From contig NZ_CP073748.1 of the NCBI RefSeq assembly GCF_024398035.1, positions 3,401,001-3,465,000 on the forward strand: a DNA stretch of 64,000 bases, given 5' to 3'. Positions 48,990-61,633 of this stretch are shown piece after piece (position 1 is the stretch's first letter; every line of letters begins with the position of its first letter). This DNA comes from Kordiimonas sp. SCSIO 12603. GTDB taxonomy: Bacteria > Pseudomonadota > Alphaproteobacteria > Sphingomonadales > Kordiimonadaceae. A program made the translations under genes and the position numbers. Below the pieces are notes generated by a model that worked only from the letters and a program-made list of their open reading frames with translations, was not told the DNA's origin and searched no databases.

Positions 48990-49007
48990 TTGACATCCAA
49001 TTGACAT
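48990..49007 (+). promoter_or_regulatory. TTGACAT-N4-TTGACAT box in the divergent ABC / regulator promoter
   Basis: A perfect 7-bp direct repeat with a 4-base spacer (11-bp period), the geometry bound by PhoB/OmpR-class regulators. It lies 80 bases from the ATPase gene and 46 from the regulator start. The same box with one change is found before the hydrolase gene at 50967-50984. Confidence 0.6.
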
Positions 49008-49052
49008 ACCAACTGCTATGCTGCTTTGTTCAAAGTAACGAAAGGGTGGTTC

Positions 49053-49724
49053 ATGCGTATATTGATTGTTGAAGACAATCTGGATCTTCAAGCCAACATT
49101 GCCGAATATCTGGAAAACGACTTCGACCTCGATTTCGCCTATAGTGGTCCACAAGGATTAGAGCTTGCTCTTGGTGGTGAATATGATGTGATCGTCCTTG
49201 ATCTAATGTTGCCTGGCTGTGATGGCCTTGAAGTATGTGCCACCTACCGAAATGAAGCCGAGGTTCAGGCCTCTATATTAATGCTCACTGCCCGTGATAC
49301 TCTTGATGACAAAGAAGCCGGCTTCACGGTGGGTGCCGATGATTATCTGGTAAAACCTTTTTCGCTCAGAGAGCTTAAAATGCGGCTTGAAGCACTTGGT
49401 CGCCGACCCAAAGTACGTGCGAAACGTGATCTATCTTTCGCGGGCATAAGTCTTAATCAAGAAGGGCTTTTTCTTATTGAAGAAAACCGTACAGTTTCTA
49501 TCGTTGAAAAAGAGCGCACTATTATGAAACTGCTTTTAAATGCTGCACCTGAAATTGTCTCCACCGAAAGTATAAGTTATGCGCTCTGGAAAGATGAACC
49601 ACCGGAATCCGGTGCCTTAAGAACTCACATATATAACCTCCGAAAAGCGCTAAATGATATCGGCAAAGATGGGATGTTAAAAACGATCCGCGGCAAAGGC
49701 TATGCCCTTCAGGCAGAGAAATAA
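49053..49724 (+). CDS. OmpR/PhoP-family response regulator
   Basis: A 223-residue regulator from the ATG at 49053, which has AGGGTGG six bases upstream; a TTG 27 bases earlier is in frame but unlikely. The receiver has acidic residues E7-D8, phosphoacceptor Asp50 in VIVLDLMLPGCDG, LTARD and LVKPFSLREL. The DNA-binding winged helix covers about 125-220 (VEKERTIMKLLLNAAPEIVSTESISYALW, RTHIYNLRKAL, IRGKGYAL). The kinase gene follows after one base. A TTGACAT direct repeat lies upstream, so autoregulation plus control of the divergent exporter is likely. Confidence 0.93.
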   Translation: MRILIVEDNLDLQANIAEYLENDFDLDFAYSGPQGLELALGGEYDVIVLDLMLPGCDGLEVCATYRNEAEVQASILMLTARDTLDDKEAGFTVGADDYLVKPFSLRELKMRLEALGRRPKVRAKRDLSFAGISLNQEGLFLIEENRTVSIVEKERTIMKLLLNAAPEIVSTESISYALWKDEPPESGALRTHIYNLRKALNDIGKDGMLKTIRGKGYALQAEK

Positions 49725-49725
49725 T

Positions 49726-50970
49726 ATGGTGAAGAACAAACGAAAAGTTCGTAGTTTAGTGCTCAGAAGCTATATCAGCTCTGCCCTCTTCAGCTTTGCA
49801 GTTTTCACCTATATGGCTGTTATGTTTGGCTTTGACCTTGAAGATCAGATTTTTGACGTTCAGCTTAACAATGCCGCTGATGCACTTATTGGAAACATTG
49901 ATACTGCTGATGCTAAGTTCGGCAAAACAGCTGCCTATGAGCTGGACTACTACCGTGGATGGGAAAACCTGCCGCCTTGGCTTAAAAGCCAGATAAACCC
50001 GGAATGGACAACTCGAAACCTTGAGATTTTCGGTGAAGAAAGAGGTCATTTTCATGCAGCCGTAAGAACTCTGGAAAATGGTGACAGGCTTTATCTGGTT
50101 TTTAATGCAAGGCCTTTTGTTCGCTCAACACCATATATTAAATCATATTTAGTAATCATCGGGGTAATGGGCGGTGTTATTCTGCTTATATCCTTGTTCT
50201 TTATGGTTCGGGTTACAAAGAAGGTATCCAAGCCACTCGAAACAATGGCAGAAGCACTTTTGGGCAGTGAAAGTCTTTCCACACAATTTGATATTTCAAA
50301 TGCAGCGCCCAAAGAACTCCATACACTGGTCGATGCAATTACTAACAGAAATGCGAGAATTGAGGAACTTCTTAAACGTGAACAGCAGTTCAACCGAGAC
50401 GCCAGCCACGAACTACGCACACCTCTTGCCGTAGCACTTGGCGCCCTTGAAATTCTCGAAGAAACTTCTGAAAAGACCAAGGCCTTTATCCGTTTGAAAG
50501 CCGCGGTACAGGATATGCAAATGCTCACTGAGGGTATTCTATGGTTAGGTAGAGATGCTTCAACAGAAGAAATTTGTAATATTTATTCCGCATGTGAAAC
50601 ATTAACAACCAGCTATTCTTACCTAACAGGAAATCGCCCTGTTACGCTAAACCTGGAAGGTGAAAAAGGCAGCATAATCCCTGCACCTGAACCGGTCGCG
50701 CTTGTAATGGTAGGAAATCTTCTTAGAAACGCTCTTTCCTATACAGAAAAAGGCAGCGTGCAAGTTACCGTAAACCATAACTCAATGACAATAATCGATA
50801 CAGGAATTGGTTTTGGCCGTGTAGATAAACGTGTGGAAGGGTTCGGTGTTGGCCTTAGTCTCGTGAAAAGATTAAGCGATCATTTCAGCCTTGATTTCAA
50901 TATTCAAGCCGGTGAAACAAACGGAACCATCGCCACGTTAAGATGGAAAGAAAAAGCTAACGGCATTTGA
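49726..50970 (+). CDS. PhoQ-like sensor histidine kinase
   Basis: 414 residues from the ATG at 49726, one base after the regulator stop; a longer frame would overlap the regulator. TM1 covers about 17-36, a short periplasmic sensor about 37-137, TM2 about 140-161. A HAMP-like linker is followed by the HisKA motif FNRDASHELRTPLAVAL with His228, then HATPase boxes NLLRNALSYTEKG, IIDTGIGFG and GFGVGLSLV. It makes a pair with the regulator just upstream. Acidic patches in the sensor resemble the PhoQ layout, but the signal is unknown. Confidence 0.9.
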   Translation: MVKNKRKVRSLVLRSYISSALFSFAVFTYMAVMFGFDLEDQIFDVQLNNAADALIGNIDTADAKFGKTAAYELDYYRGWENLPPWLKSQINPEWTTRNLEIFGEERGHFHAAVRTLENGDRLYLVFNARPFVRSTPYIKSYLVIIGVMGGVILLISLFFMVRVTKKVSKPLETMAEALLGSESLSTQFDISNAAPKELHTLVDAITNRNARIEELLKREQQFNRDASHELRTPLAVALGALEILEETSEKTKAFIRLKAAVQDMQMLTEGILWLGRDASTEEICNIYSACETLTTSYSYLTGNRPVTLNLEGEKGSIIPAPEPVALVMVGNLLRNALSYTEKGSVQVTVNHNSMTIIDTGIGFGRVDKRVEGFGVGLSLVKRLSDHFSLDFNIQAGETNGTIATLRWKEKANGI

Positions 50971-50984
50971 CAGTGGTTTGACAT
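50967..50984 (+). promoter_or_regulatory. TTGACAG-N4-TTGACAT box before the exported hydrolase gene
   Basis: A direct repeat with an 11-bp period, differing from the box at 48990-49007 in one of 14 arm positions. It overlaps the kinase stop codon and ends 37 bases before the hydrolase start, a typical distance for activation by an OmpR-class regulator. Confidence 0.6.
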
Positions 50985-51021
50985 AGCGCTTGTTAAACAG
51001 TCTCCATAAGGAGACAAAAAA

Positions 51022-51801
51022 ATGACGACAGCACTTTTCAAAACTTTCGTGGCAGCTACCGCTATTCTGGTCGGCAGTTTAACTGCTTCAGCACAAACCT
51101 ATGTGCAGCAACTGGGGTATGATGCGCCTGATGGAAACCGCATTACCGGCTTTATCTACCAATCTAAAGACACCAAAAGAGATGCCCCGCTTGCAGTGCT
51201 TATGCACGGCTTGATGGGTTCAAGCCTCTATTGGCTTGCTGAAGATAATATGATGTACGGTGACGATGTCACTGAAATGCTTATTGACCGAGGGTACCGT
51301 GTGCTTGCTCTTGATGCCCGCAGGCACGGCGCTCGCCGCAGTGGCGACAAACCAATGGCATTGGTGAAAGCAGCTCGCCAAGGCAACAGTCAAGCTTACC
51401 AAAACATGATCAACAACACAGTGAAGGATTACCAGTATCTGCTGGATAAGATGCTGAAGAACTTCAAAGGCACAGAAAAGGTCGTGGTTATGGGCTATAG
51501 TATGGGCGCACAAATGGGCACACTGTTGGCCTCTCAGGATAAAAGAGTCACACATTTGGTCACAATGGTACCGCCAGCGGTAAGAAATGTGCCTGAAGTA
51601 TCTCCCATCAATTTTGCTGCTGATGTGAAAGCACCCTGGCTTCTTATTACCGCAGAAAATGATGAGTATTCCACCGACAAACAAAACGCTGAGCTAATCG
51701 CAGCGGGTTCAACAATCACCAACAAAAGTTTCGACAGCGGGCATGTGTTGCCGCAAGCCTATGTAAAAACAATAGAAACATGGCTCAACACTCAGCAGTA
51801 A
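51022..51801 (+). CDS. exported alpha/beta hydrolase
   Basis: 259 residues; AAGGAGAC precedes the ATG by eight bases. The signal peptide covers about 1-24 (ending TASA-Q). The fold motifs are LAVLMHGLMGSS (oxyanion strand), ALDARRHGAR, GYSMGAQ (nucleophile Ser), ITAENDEYS (acid) and DSGHVLP (His). It is probably periplasmic and could act on esters, peptides or lipids. The TTGACAT-type box upstream suggests control by the adjacent two-component system, with the YbbAP-like exporter as the other target. An envelope-stress or membrane-lipid role is inferred from that context only. Confidence 0.87.
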   Translation: MTTALFKTFVAATAILVGSLTASAQTYVQQLGYDAPDGNRITGFIYQSKDTKRDAPLAVLMHGLMGSSLYWLAEDNMMYGDDVTEMLIDRGYRVLALDARRHGARRSGDKPMALVKAARQGNSQAYQNMINNTVKDYQYLLDKMLKNFKGTEKVVVMGYSMGAQMGTLLASQDKRVTHLVTMVPPAVRNVPEVSPINFAADVKAPWLLITAENDEYSTDKQNAELIAAGSTITNKSFDSGHVLPQAYVKTIETWLNTQQ

Positions 51802-51828
51802 ACCTCGCGGTATATTGCACCTTCTTGG

Positions 51829-51856
51829 GCTGGCACTTAGTGTCAGCTCTTTTTTT
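51829..51856 (+). terminator. intrinsic terminator of the hydrolase gene
   Basis: Stem GCTGGCAC / GTGTCAGC (8 bp, one G-U) with a TTA loop and a T7 run, 28 bases after the stop. Confidence 0.8.
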
Positions 51857-51900
51857 ACTGAATTTATAATGATGCGCTTGGTCGAATTCATTTGAAGTGA

Positions 51901-53577
<1,677 letters not shown>

Positions 53578-53747
53578 GTTAGTCACCCCAATCGTAACTT
53601 ACAGATAACGCTCTACATCTAACGCATAATACCACCTGAACGTTAACAAAATATACCCTAATATATAAAACTCTGGATAAACTCAGTGTTCAAAGCCAAT
53701 ATTCACATATTGGAATTTCTTCACTCTGGAAACCGAGGCCTTACTTC

Positions 53748-54200
53748 ATGTCTAATTTCAAAAACCGAGATACACGCCTACTACCACCCCATATTTTTTT
53801 GGGGTCGGCTATATCCATTGTAGTTCTTGGTTATTTAGAAACAGGTAGCGCAGCCACTTTCAATCTGGGGGGATATTTAGTTGGGGTTGCCGCACTTATA
53901 ATATTTAGGTCTGCAACTGAGTTTAAGAAAGCTAAAACGACTATACATCCAAATGGCGAAGCCAGCGCCCTTATAAAAAGCGGACCATTCGCCTACAGCC
54001 GAAATCCGATATACTTGGCTATGTTTTGTGCTTTATGCGGATTTTGGCTAGCAACCAACGCCTATAGCCCTGCTATTTTCATACTGGCCTTCCCAATAAT
54101 CATTCGCACACTTTTTATTGAGAAAGAGGAAGCCGCTTTAGAACAGCTTTTTGGCGATGAATACCTAAAATATAAAACGCAAGTAAGACGATGGATATAA
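53748..54200 (+). CDS. isoprenylcysteine carboxyl methyltransferase-like membrane protein
   Basis: A 150-residue membrane protein with four TM helices (about 14-32, 40-57, 88-105, 108-125). The conserved core KSGPFAYSRNPIYLAM and the C-terminal EEAALEQLFGDEYLKYKTQVRRWI belong to the ICMT/phospholipid methyltransferase family, where the RNP...E-E...Y segment binds S-adenosylmethionine. Substrates in bacteria are mostly unknown. It lies alone, converging with hutG, with one base between the two stops. Confidence 0.87.
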   Translation: MSNFKNRDTRLLPPHIFLGSAISIVVLGYLETGSAATFNLGGYLVGVAALIIFRSATEFKKAKTTIHPNGEASALIKSGPFAYSRNPIYLAMFCALCGFWLATNAYSPAIFILAFPIIIRTLFIEKEEAALEQLFGDEYLKYKTQVRRWI

Positions 54201-54201
54201 T

Positions 54202-54990
54202 CTAGGGCTTAAACCTGAGCATAGTTTTTATAAGATCTTCAATACAAGGTTGCACAGCAAAAGCTTTATCGTTCAGATAAGAAAATGGATACTGTTCATC
54301 CATATAGGTGATCTGCGAAAGCTCCAACTGCACAGCATGAATTCCCTTTTCAGGTTGACCATACTTCCTAGTGATAAAACCACCCTTAAACCTGCCATTT
54401 AAGACCGCAGTATAGTTTTCAAACCGCTCCGCAATCTTCAGAAGTTCTTCACCAAGCTGGGCGTCACAGCTCGCACCACTGTTGGTCCCTAGATTAAAGT
54501 CTGGCAGCTTACCTTCAAAGAAACGAGGCACTTCAGAAGCGATAGAATGCGCATCCCATAACAGCGCATAACCATGCTTAGCCTTCAGGCGAGCCAGTTC
54601 TTCTTCAATTTGGCTATGATAGGGATTCCAATATGTCTCCACTCGCTCAGCACATTCTTCATCAGATGGTTTTTCCCCATCCAGATAAATCTGTTCTTCA
54701 GGAAACGTAGTTGTCGGGCAAAGCTCAGTGACATTCTGGCCCGGATACAGACTTTTCCCAGATGGGTCTCTGTTCAAGTCAATCACATAACGGGAATGGT
54801 TAGCAGCAATAACTGTTACATCCATGTCAGCGAGGAATGCATAGAGTTTCGGCAAATGCCAATCCGTATCTGTAAGCTTATGTGCAGCATCTGTCATACG
54901 CTCCGTATACGGACCAAGACTTTCACCACTATGCGGCATGGAAACAAGGAGGGGGCTATTCCCCCTCACAAGATTAAAGATGTCGCTCAC
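54202..54990 (-). CDS. hutG: N-formylglutamate deformylase
   Basis: A 262-residue enzyme that hydrolyses N-formyl-L-glutamate to glutamate and formate, the last hut step. Family motifs: [35 protein letters not shown] (with the conserved H and RD), [18 protein letters not shown] and [24 protein letters not shown] (by position). The GTG start overlaps the hutH stop (GTGA). The presence of both hutF and hutG shows the five-step route via formylglutamate rather than formamide release. Confidence 0.94.
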   Translation of the reverse strand: MSDIFNLVRGNSPLLVSMPHSGESLGPYTERMTDAAHKLTDTDWHLPKLYAFLADMDVTVIAANHSRYVIDLNRDPSGKSLYPGQNVTELCPTTTFPEEQIYLDGEKPSDEECAERVETYWNPYHSQIEEELARLKAKHGYALLWDAHSIASEVPRFFEGKLPDFNLGTNSGASCDAQLGEELLKIAERFENYTAVLNGRFKGGFITRKYGQPEKGIHAVQLELSQITYMDEQYPFSYLNDKAFAVQPCIEDLIKTMLRFKP

Positions 54991-56540
54991 AGAGCTTCGC
55001 TCCCCATATGCGTTGAAGGCAATAAGCTCTCAACATAGGAGTTCAAGGAGCCAGCAGCAACCATTTCACGGATTGCTTCAATATCGGGCGCGAAATAACG
55101 ATCACGCTCATAAACATCCACAGATTTGCGGATATTCGCATGCACCTCTTCAAGTACATCGCTTGATGTGTGAGGCCTGTGAAAATCAATGCCTTGTGCC
55201 GCACCGATCAGCTCAATCGCAATCACCGTACCACTGTTGAAAGCAATGTCATGCAATCTGCGACCAGCAAATGTAGCCATGGAAACATGGTCTTCCTGCC
55301 CCGCCGATGTCGGGATACTGTCCACACTCGCAGGATGTGCCAGTGTTTTATTCTCACTCACAAGCGCTGCTGTCGTTACCTGGGCAATCATGAAACCACT
55401 GTTCAACCCACCATCTTCCACAAGGAACGCTGGCAAGCCAGACATATTCGGGTCTACAAGCAAGCTGGTGCGGCGTTCAGAAATAGAAGCGATTTCGCAC
55501 GCTACAAGTGCAAGCATATCTGCTGCCATCGCAACAGGTTCCGCATGAAAATTACCACCAGAAAGAATATCACCTTCATCCGGGAAAATAAGCGGGTTAT
55601 CCGTTACAGCATTTGCTTCGGTAAACAGAGTATCAGCCGCCTGACGCATTACACCTAGTGCTGCGCCCATAACCTGTGGTTGGCAACGGAGGCTATATGG
55701 GTCCTGCACCTTTTCACAGTCGTGGTGGGATTGGTTAATCTCACTGCCTGAAATCAAGCTGCGATACATAGCTGCCGTATCAATCTGCCCCTGCTGCCTG
55801 CGCACTGCATGAATACGCGGATCAAAAGGTACCATCGAACCTTTCATGGCATCTACAGACATAGCACCAGCTACCATCGCCGCCGCAAACACATTCTCAA
55901 TCTCAAACAAGCCTGAAAGCGCGAGCGCTGTTGAAACCTGTGTACCATTGAGAAGCGCCAAGCCCTCTTTAGCCGCGAGCGACATAGGCTTTAGTCCAAT
56001 ACGAGATAGCGCTTCCTTGGCGGGGATTACTTCACCACCAGATCGGACCTTACCAACACCCAGCAGAACCGCTGACATATGAGCAAGTGGTGCCAAATCA
56101 CCAGATGCTCCAACAGAGCCTTTTGCAGGAATAATCGGGTAAAGTTCTGCATTCAGAAGGGCGATCAGCGCATCAATTACACTCTGGCGAATACCGGAAT
56201 AGCCTTGTGCAAGGCTGGTTGCTTTCATCGCAAGGATCAGGCGTACAACACCATCAGCGAGTGGTTCACCCACACCTGTTGCGTGTGAGAGTACAAGATT
56301 TTCCTGAAGTTGCTCTACATCTTCAGAAGCAATGCGCGTATTTGCCAGCAAACCAAAACCTGTGTTGATACCATATGCTGTATCACCGCGATCAACCAAA
56401 TCAGTTACCGTTTGGCGGGCCCGGTCAATATTTTCAAAATCACTACGGTCCAGCTCAAACTCAATCGGGTTTTCATAGATATGCCGAAGATCTTTAAGGC
56501 TAAGGCTACCCGCTTTTCTAATCATTTTATGGTCAGACAC
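54987..56540 (-). CDS. hutH: histidine ammonia-lyase
   Basis: A 517-residue enzyme turning histidine into urocanate and ammonia. The MIO cofactor triad Ala145-Ser146-Gly147 lies in [15 protein letters not shown]; Tyr ([16 protein letters not shown]) and the QDxYSLRC-type stretch [13 protein letters not shown] are conserved. The start is a GTG at 56540 with AAGGAG eight bases before it; the next ATG is 15 bases later and too far from that site. It lies 12 bases after hutU in the minus-strand operon. Length is normal. Confidence 0.96.
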   Translation of the reverse strand: MSDHKMIRKAGSLSLKDLRHIYENPIEFELDRSDFENIDRARQTVTDLVDRGDTAYGINTGFGLLANTRIASEDVEQLQENLVLSHATGVGEPLADGVVRLILAMKATSLAQGYSGIRQSVIDALIALLNAELYPIIPAKGSVGASGDLAPLAHMSAVLLGVGKVRSGGEVIPAKEALSRIGLKPMSLAAKEGLALLNGTQVSTALALSGLFEIENVFAAAMVAGAMSVDAMKGSMVPFDPRIHAVRRQQGQIDTAAMYRSLISGSEINQSHHDCEKVQDPYSLRCQPQVMGAALGVMRQAADTLFTEANAVTDNPLIFPDEGDILSGGNFHAEPVAMAADMLALVACEIASISERRTSLLVDPNMSGLPAFLVEDGGLNSGFMIAQVTTAALVSENKTLAHPASVDSIPTSAGQEDHVSMATFAGRRLHDIAFNSGTVIAIELIGAAQGIDFHRPHTSSDVLEEVHANIRKSVDVYERDRYFAPDIEAIREMVAAGSLNSYVESLLPSTHMGSEAL

Positions 56541-56552
56541 TTAGAGAACTCC

Positions 56553-58211
56553 TTACTTATCAAGCATTGGCAGGTTGAGGCCTTTATCGCGTGCACAATC
56601 TTTCGCGATATCATAGCCCGCATCTGCATGTCGCATTACACCCGTTGCCGGATCATTCCACAGCACACGCTCTACACGCTTGGCTGCTTCCTCTGTACCG
56701 TCACACAGGATCACGACACCTGAATGCTGACTGTAACCCATGCCAACACCACCACCATGGTGAAGACTTACCCATGTTGCGCCTGATGCTGTGTTAAGAA
56801 GCGCATTAAGAAGCGGCCAATCTGATACGGCGTCGGAGCCGTCCATCATTGCTTCAGTTTCACGGTTTGGGCTAGCAACAGAACCACTATCCAAATGGTC
56901 ACGACCAATCACCACAGGGGCCTTTAGTTCTCCGTTTTTCACCATTTCATTGAACGCAAGCGCGAGGCGGTGCCTGTCACCGAGGCCAACCCAACAAATA
57001 CGCGCTGGCAAACCTTGGAACTGAATACGTTCACGCGCCATATCAAGCCAATTATGAAGGTGTGGATTATCAGGGATAAGTTCTTTCACCTTCTGGTCGG
57101 TTTTATAAATATCTTCCGGGTCCCCAGAAAGTGCGGCCCAGCGGAATGGACCAATACCTTGGCAGAAAAGCGGACGAATATACGCTGGCACAAACCCCGG
57201 GAAATCAAACGCGTTTTCAACACCTTCATCAAAGGCAACCTGGCGGATATTATTACCGTAATCCACTGTTGGGATGCCCATATCATGGAATGCAAGCATT
57301 GCCTCAACATGCTTTGCCATAGACGGTTTTGAAGCTGCTGATACTTCCTCAGGGGCTGTTTCGCGCTTTGAAATCCATTCGTCCACTGTCCAGCCAATTG
57401 GTAGATAACCATTTACCGGATCATGGGCTGAGGTTTGGTCTGTTACAGCATCTGGACGAATGCCTTTTTCAACCATCTGCGGCAGAATTTCAGCTGCATT
57501 TCCAAGCACACCAACGGAGATCGCCTTACCATCTGCGTGAGACTTTTCAATCATCTCAAGTGCTTCTTCAACAGTATCTGCACGTGCATCCAGATAGCCA
57601 GTATTCAAGCGGAAATCGATCCGGCTTTCCTGACACTCAATCGCCATACATGACGCGCCCGCCATAGTAGCTGCAAGTGTTTGTGCCCCGCCCATACCAC
57701 CAAGGCCAGCAGTGAGAATCCACTTACCTGTAAGATCACCACCAAAGTGCTGACGACCCATTTCAACAAATGTCTCATAAGTGCCCTGAACAATGCCTTG
57801 TGAGCCAATGTAAATCCATGAACCCGCAGTCATCTGGCCGTACATCATCAGACCTTGTTTATCGAGCTCATTAAAATGTTCCCAGTTCGCCCAAGCCGGC
57901 ACAAGGTTTGAGTTGGCGATAAGAACGCGCGGCGCATCTTCATGGGTGCGAAACACACCTACCGGTTTGCCTGACTGAACAAGCAGAGTTTCATATTCTT
58001 CCATGCCCTTCAGTGTTTCAACGATGGTATCAAAACACTCCCAGTTACGGGCCGCACGACCAATACCACCATAAACAACAAGCTCATCCGGGTTTTCCGC
58101 AACCGCAGGATCGAGGTTGTTCATCATCATCCGCATTGGTGCTTCTGTGGCCCAGCTTTTACATGTGAGCTCAGCACCCGTTGGCGCATGAATATCAGGA
58201 CGATTTTTCAT
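56553..58211 (-). CDS. hutU: urocanate hydratase
   Basis: About 552 residues from the ATG at 58211, preceded by AAAGGGA; the frame continues upstream into hutC. It adds water to urocanate to give imidazolonepropionate, using tightly bound NAD+. Visible features: [11 protein letters not shown] dinucleotide site, GRAARNW near the N terminus, [31 protein letters not shown] (by position about 97-127), and [16 protein letters not shown] holding the conserved cysteine. It is the third gene of the hutF-C-U-H-G operon. Confidence 0.96.
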   Translation of the reverse strand: MKNRPDIHAPTGAELTCKSWATEAPMRMMMNNLDPAVAENPDELVVYGGIGRAARNWECFDTIVETLKGMEEYETLLVQSGKPVGVFRTHEDAPRVLIANSNLVPAWANWEHFNELDKQGLMMYGQMTAGSWIYIGSQGIVQGTYETFVEMGRQHFGGDLTGKWILTAGLGGMGGAQTLAATMAGASCMAIECQESRIDFRLNTGYLDARADTVEEALEMIEKSHADGKAISVGVLGNAAEILPQMVEKGIRPDAVTDQTSAHDPVNGYLPIGWTVDEWISKRETAPEEVSAASKPSMAKHVEAMLAFHDMGIPTVDYGNNIRQVAFDEGVENAFDFPGFVPAYIRPLFCQGIGPFRWAALSGDPEDIYKTDQKVKELIPDNPHLHNWLDMARERIQFQGLPARICWVGLGDRHRLALAFNEMVKNGELKAPVVIGRDHLDSGSVASPNRETEAMMDGSDAVSDWPLLNALLNTASGATWVSLHHGGGVGMGYSQHSGVVILCDGTEEAAKRVERVLWNDPATGVMRHADAGYDIAKDCARDKGLNLPMLDK

Positions 58212-58230
58212 CTTTGTATCCCTTTTATTT

Positions 58231-58959
58231 TTATGTATTTGCAGATGCGCCAACGTTTGAAAAACGCGCGCTTAATTCGTATCGATCACCGGGGTAAAGA
58301 AGGCGTGCAAAGCTTGCTACACGCTCACCAGTCCATGTCCGGCGGTTAATTTCAAGGCACGGAGTACCTTCATCAATTTCTAGGAGTTCAGCTTCCCTCG
58401 CCGTGGGGGCAACGGCCCGCACCACATGTTCGGCCCGCAAAAGCGGTGCGACGGAAAGCAAATAATCTGTCGGTGTCGTCTCAGAAAAATCTTCAAGCAA
58501 TAAATCTGGCGCGATATCGGGGTTCACCCAGCGTTCTTCAAGTTCAATAGGTTGTCCGTCACCTTTATGAACAATCAACAAATGGAACAATTCAGTACCG
58601 CTATCTGCGCCAAATTCTCCAGCAAATGCCTCAGACGCTTTCACACTATTCTGGCTCAAAACTGTTGCAGACCAAACTTCACCACGAGAAGCAAGTTCAT
58701 CACGGATGCTTTCAATATCCGCGGCCTGTCCGCGCATGCGTCGGCCTGCCACAAAACTGCCCATACCGGCCCTGCGGATAATATGCCCTTCGTCAGTTAG
58801 TTCACGGAGCGCACGGTTCACTGTCATCCTTGAAACGCTAAGTTCCCGAACCAATTCATTTTCGCTTGGTAGTTTATCACCAGCTTCATAATCACCGCTT
58901 TCAATAGCGGAAAGCACATGATGTTTTACAACTTCATAGCGGGTAAGAGGTGCATTCAT
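58231..58959 (-). CDS. hutC: histidine utilisation repressor
   Basis: A 242-residue GntR-family HutC: N-terminal winged helix about 8-75 ([44 protein letters not shown] by position) and a C-terminal UTRA domain (about 95-238) that binds urocanate in known HutC proteins. It sits inside the operon it should control, two bases after hutF and 20 bases before hutU. The palindrome at 60340-60355 is its likely target, so urocanate would lift repression of both divergent arms. Confidence 0.94.
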   Translation of the reverse strand: MNAPLTRYEVVKHHVLSAIESGDYEAGDKLPSENELVRELSVSRMTVNRALRELTDEGHIIRRAGMGSFVAGRRMRGQAADIESIRDELASRGEVWSATVLSQNSVKASEAFAGEFGADSGTELFHLLIVHKGDGQPIELEERWVNPDIAPDLLLEDFSETTPTDYLLSVAPLLRAEHVVRAVAPTAREAELLEIDEGTPCLEINRRTWTGERVASFARLLYPGDRYELSARFSNVGASANT

Positions 58960-58961
58960 GA

Positions 58962-60329
58962 TTACGCCTCCATCGCCATAGCAATTTCGCGCACAGTTTC
59001 TTTGTAAGCACCGAAGATGTCTTCTTCATATTTATGCTTACCACCGCGTACGACCCATTCACCTGCCACCATCACATCGGAAATCGGGTTTGGCTGGCCC
59101 GAGAAGATAAAGCTATCCATGACCTGCCCATAAAAAGAGCCTGTCATCATCGGATTATCCCGGTTGATCACCAAGAGATCAGCACGCTTACCAACTGCGA
59201 TTTCACCAATAGGCTGCGCTAGCGCCTGAGCGCCACCTTTTGCTGCTTCACGCCACAGATATTCACCTGTATGGCCACCCCCTTCATAGGTCAGCACAGT
59301 ACGTTTTTGCCGCGCGAGACGTTGCCCATATTCAAGCAAACGTAGTTCTTCTCGAGCATCTACGCTGATATGACTATCTGACCCGATACCAAAGCCGCCC
59401 CCCATTTGGATGTATTCAGGTACGGGGAATAATCCGTCCCCAAGGTTTGCTTCGGTTGCAGGGCACAAGCCAACTACAGCACCGCTTTTGGCAATCGCTT
59501 TCCACTCATGCTCCTGCACGTGAGTAGCGTGTACCAGACACCAGCGTTCATCTACATTCTGGTTTTCCAAAAGCCACTCAACTGGCCGTTTACCAGAATG
59601 TGCGACAGATGCTTCCACTTCTTTCATTTGCTCAGCAATATGGATATGGATAGGTGCCTTCAGGTTAATGTTTTCAATAGCATCTACCGCACCCGCGAAA
59701 TTTTCCTCAGGCACTGCACGAAGGCTGTGGAAAGCCATACCAAGCTGATGCCTACCGTTGATGCGTGGCTTCAGCACCTGAAGGAGACGTTCAAATTCTT
59801 TGTTGCAGTGGAGGAAGGGTTTCTGCCCATCGCTCGCTGGCTTACCGCCAAAATCAGAAGCCTGGTAAAGAACGGGAAGGTGGGTGAGTGCAATCCCGCT
59901 ATCTTCTGCAGCTGAAAGTATAGTCTCACTCATCGCCAATGCTTGATCTGTATGACTGTTATGGAGGTAATGAAATTCACCAACAGCGGTATAACCAGCT
60001 TTCAGCATTTCAACATAAAGAGCACTGGCGATAACTTTAAGCGCATCAGGGTTCATCTGTGCAGCGAAATGATACATGGCATTACGCCAGCTCCAGAAAT
60101 CTGATTGCCCTGCTTCTCTATATTCCGCAAGGCCTGCGAACGCACGCTGGAAAGCATGACTGTGCAGATTTGGCATAGATGGCAGAACCGTATCGTGCAC
60201 TTCGACTTGTACTGGGATATCCACACCAGAGTGTATCGCAGCGATCACACCATCACTTGCCACTTCCACGCAGATATTAAGCGCCCAATCACCGCCTAAA
60301 AGGCCTTCTTTGAAATAGAGTTTTTGCAT
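58962..60329 (-). CDS. hutF: formimidoylglutamate deiminase
   Basis: About 455 residues. I take the ATG at 60329, with GGAG six bases upstream; in-frame codons further back overlap the operator and lack a site. It is an amidohydrolase-superfamily zinc enzyme converting N-formimidoyl-glutamate to N-formylglutamate and ammonia. Motifs: [18 protein letters not shown] (metal HxH and substrate Arg), [53 protein letters not shown] (by position). It is the first gene of the minus-strand hut operon, directly below the operator. Confidence 0.94.
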   Translation of the reverse strand: MQKLYFKEGLLGGDWALNICVEVASDGVIAAIHSGVDIPVQVEVHDTVLPSMPNLHSHAFQRAFAGLAEYREAGQSDFWSWRNAMYHFAAQMNPDALKVIASALYVEMLKAGYTAVGEFHYLHNSHTDQALAMSETILSAAEDSGIALTHLPVLYQASDFGGKPASDGQKPFLHCNKEFERLLQVLKPRINGRHQLGMAFHSLRAVPEENFAGAVDAIENINLKAPIHIHIAEQMKEVEASVAHSGKRPVEWLLENQNVDERWCLVHATHVQEHEWKAIAKSGAVVGLCPATEANLGDGLFPVPEYIQMGGGFGIGSDSHISVDAREELRLLEYGQRLARQKRTVLTYEGGGHTGEYLWREAAKGGAQALAQPIGEIAVGKRADLLVINRDNPMMTGSFYGQVMDSFIFSGQPNPISDVMVAGEWVVRGGKHKYEEDIFGAYKETVREIAMAMEA

Positions 60330-60339
60330 CTTCATCTCC

Positions 60340-60366
60340 ACTTGTATATACAAGTTCATACAAGTT
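60340..60366. promoter_or_regulatory. HutC-type operator between hutF and hutI
   Basis: ACTTGTATATACAAGT (60340-60355) is a perfect 16-bp palindrome, close to the recalled HutC consensus CTTGTATxTACAAG. A third half-site TACAAGTT follows at 60359-60366. It lies 11 bases above the hutF start and 62 bases before hutI, so one bound repressor could cover both promoters. Confidence 0.8.
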
Positions 60367-60427
60367 AGATTATGTGTCAACAAAAAGCTGTGGTATAAAA
60401 AGCGAAATAACTGGGGAGGAAGGCAAT

Positions 60428-61633
60428 ATGGCTGGTTTTGAAACACTTTACCGGAATGTTCGCATTGCAACCATGGTAAAGGGAAACATGCCCTACGGCA
60501 TGATTGAACACGGCGCTATCGGCGTGAAAGATGGACGACTCGCCTATATAGGCCCAGAATCTGAATTACCTTCCGCCGACACAGACGAAACCAAAGATTG
60601 TGGCAATATGCTTGCCCTGCCCGGCTTTATTGATCCTCACACCCATATCGTTTTTGGCGGTAACCGCGCCATTGAGTTTGAAAAACGCCTGAACGGTGCA
60701 TCCTATGAAGAAATCGCACGCGCGGGTGGTGGCATTCTGTCCACGGTGAATGCAACACGTTCGGCAAGCTTGGATGAACTAACAGAAAGTGCCACAAAAC
60801 GTCTGCTAAAGCTGAAAGCTGAAGGCGTTACGACAGCCGAGATTAAATCCGGTTATGGCCTTACCTATGATGATGAAAAGAAAATGCTGCGAGCAGCTAA
60901 GGCCGCGGGCAAAGAAGCTGGCATAGATGTAAAAACTACCTTCCTTGGTGCCCACGCCCTGCCGCCAGAATTTGCTGGCGATAAAGAAGGCTATATCGAC
61001 CACATCTGTGAAATGATGCTGCCCGCCCTTGCAAAAGTGGGAATCGTCGATGCGGTTGATGCTTTCTGCGAAGGCATTGGTTTTTCATATGAGCAAACCA
61101 AGCGCGTATTTGAAACAGCTGAACGGTTCGGCATTCCCGTCAAACTCCACGCTGACCAGCTCTCCGACCTATCCGGTGGTAAACTGGCTGCAGAATTCAA
61201 TGCGCTATCAGCTGACCATCTGGAGTACGCAAGCGCTGAAAGTGTTACTGCCATGGCGGAAGCAGGTACCGTGGCAGTTCTACTTCCCGGCGCGTATTAT
61301 ACACTTTCAGAAACTAAACGTCCGCCTGTTGAGATGATGCGACAAGCAGGCGTTGATATGGCGCTGGCAACAGATGCCAATCCTGGCAGTTCCCCCGTAC
61401 AGTCGCTTCAACTTATGCTTCATATGGGGTGCACACTCTTCGGCTTAACGCCTGAAGAGGCAATTGCAGGCGTTACCAGAAATGCAGCTAAAGCACTGGG
61501 CCTGCAGGATGATCGAGGCACGCTGGAAGCAGGCAAACGGGCAGATATCCTTCTATTTGATATCGAAACGCCGGCTGAGCTTTGCTACTGGGTTGGCGGC
61601 CAAATACCATCTGAGATTATCAGTGCTTTATGA
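60428..61633 (+). CDS. hutI: imidazolonepropionase
   Basis: About 401 residues from the ATG at 60428, preceded by GGGGAGGAAGG; the frame opens earlier without a site. It hydrolyses imidazolone-5-propionate to N-formimidoyl-glutamate. Zinc-site motifs are [35 protein letters not shown] (by position), THFLGAH-type [30 protein letters not shown] and [11 protein letters not shown]. It is transcribed away from the other hut genes under the shared operator. Its 3' end overlaps the convergent nnrS gene by six bases. Confidence 0.96.
   Translation: MAGFETLYRNVRIATMVKGNMPYGMIEHGAIGVKDGRLAYIGPESELPSADTDETKDCGNMLALPGFIDPHTHIVFGGNRAIEFEKRLNGASYEEIARAGGGILSTVNATRSASLDELTESATKRLLKLKAEGVTTAEIKSGYGLTYDDEKKMLRAAKAAGKEAGIDVKTTFLGAHALPPEFAGDKEGYIDHICEMMLPALAKVGIVDAVDAFCEGIGFSYEQTKRVFETAERFGIPVKLHADQLSDLSGGKLAAEFNALSADHLEYASAESVTAMAEAGTVAVLLPGAYYTLSETKRPPVEMMRQAGVDMALATDANPGSSPVQSLQLMLHMGCTLFGLTPEEAIAGVTRNAAKALGLQDDRGTLEAGKRADILLFDIETPAELCYWVGGQIPSEIISAL

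Noticed and set aside
55170-55658. Plus-strand frame of 162 codons
   Set aside because: Antisense to hutH; basic, cysteine/histidine-rich composition typical of shadow frames.
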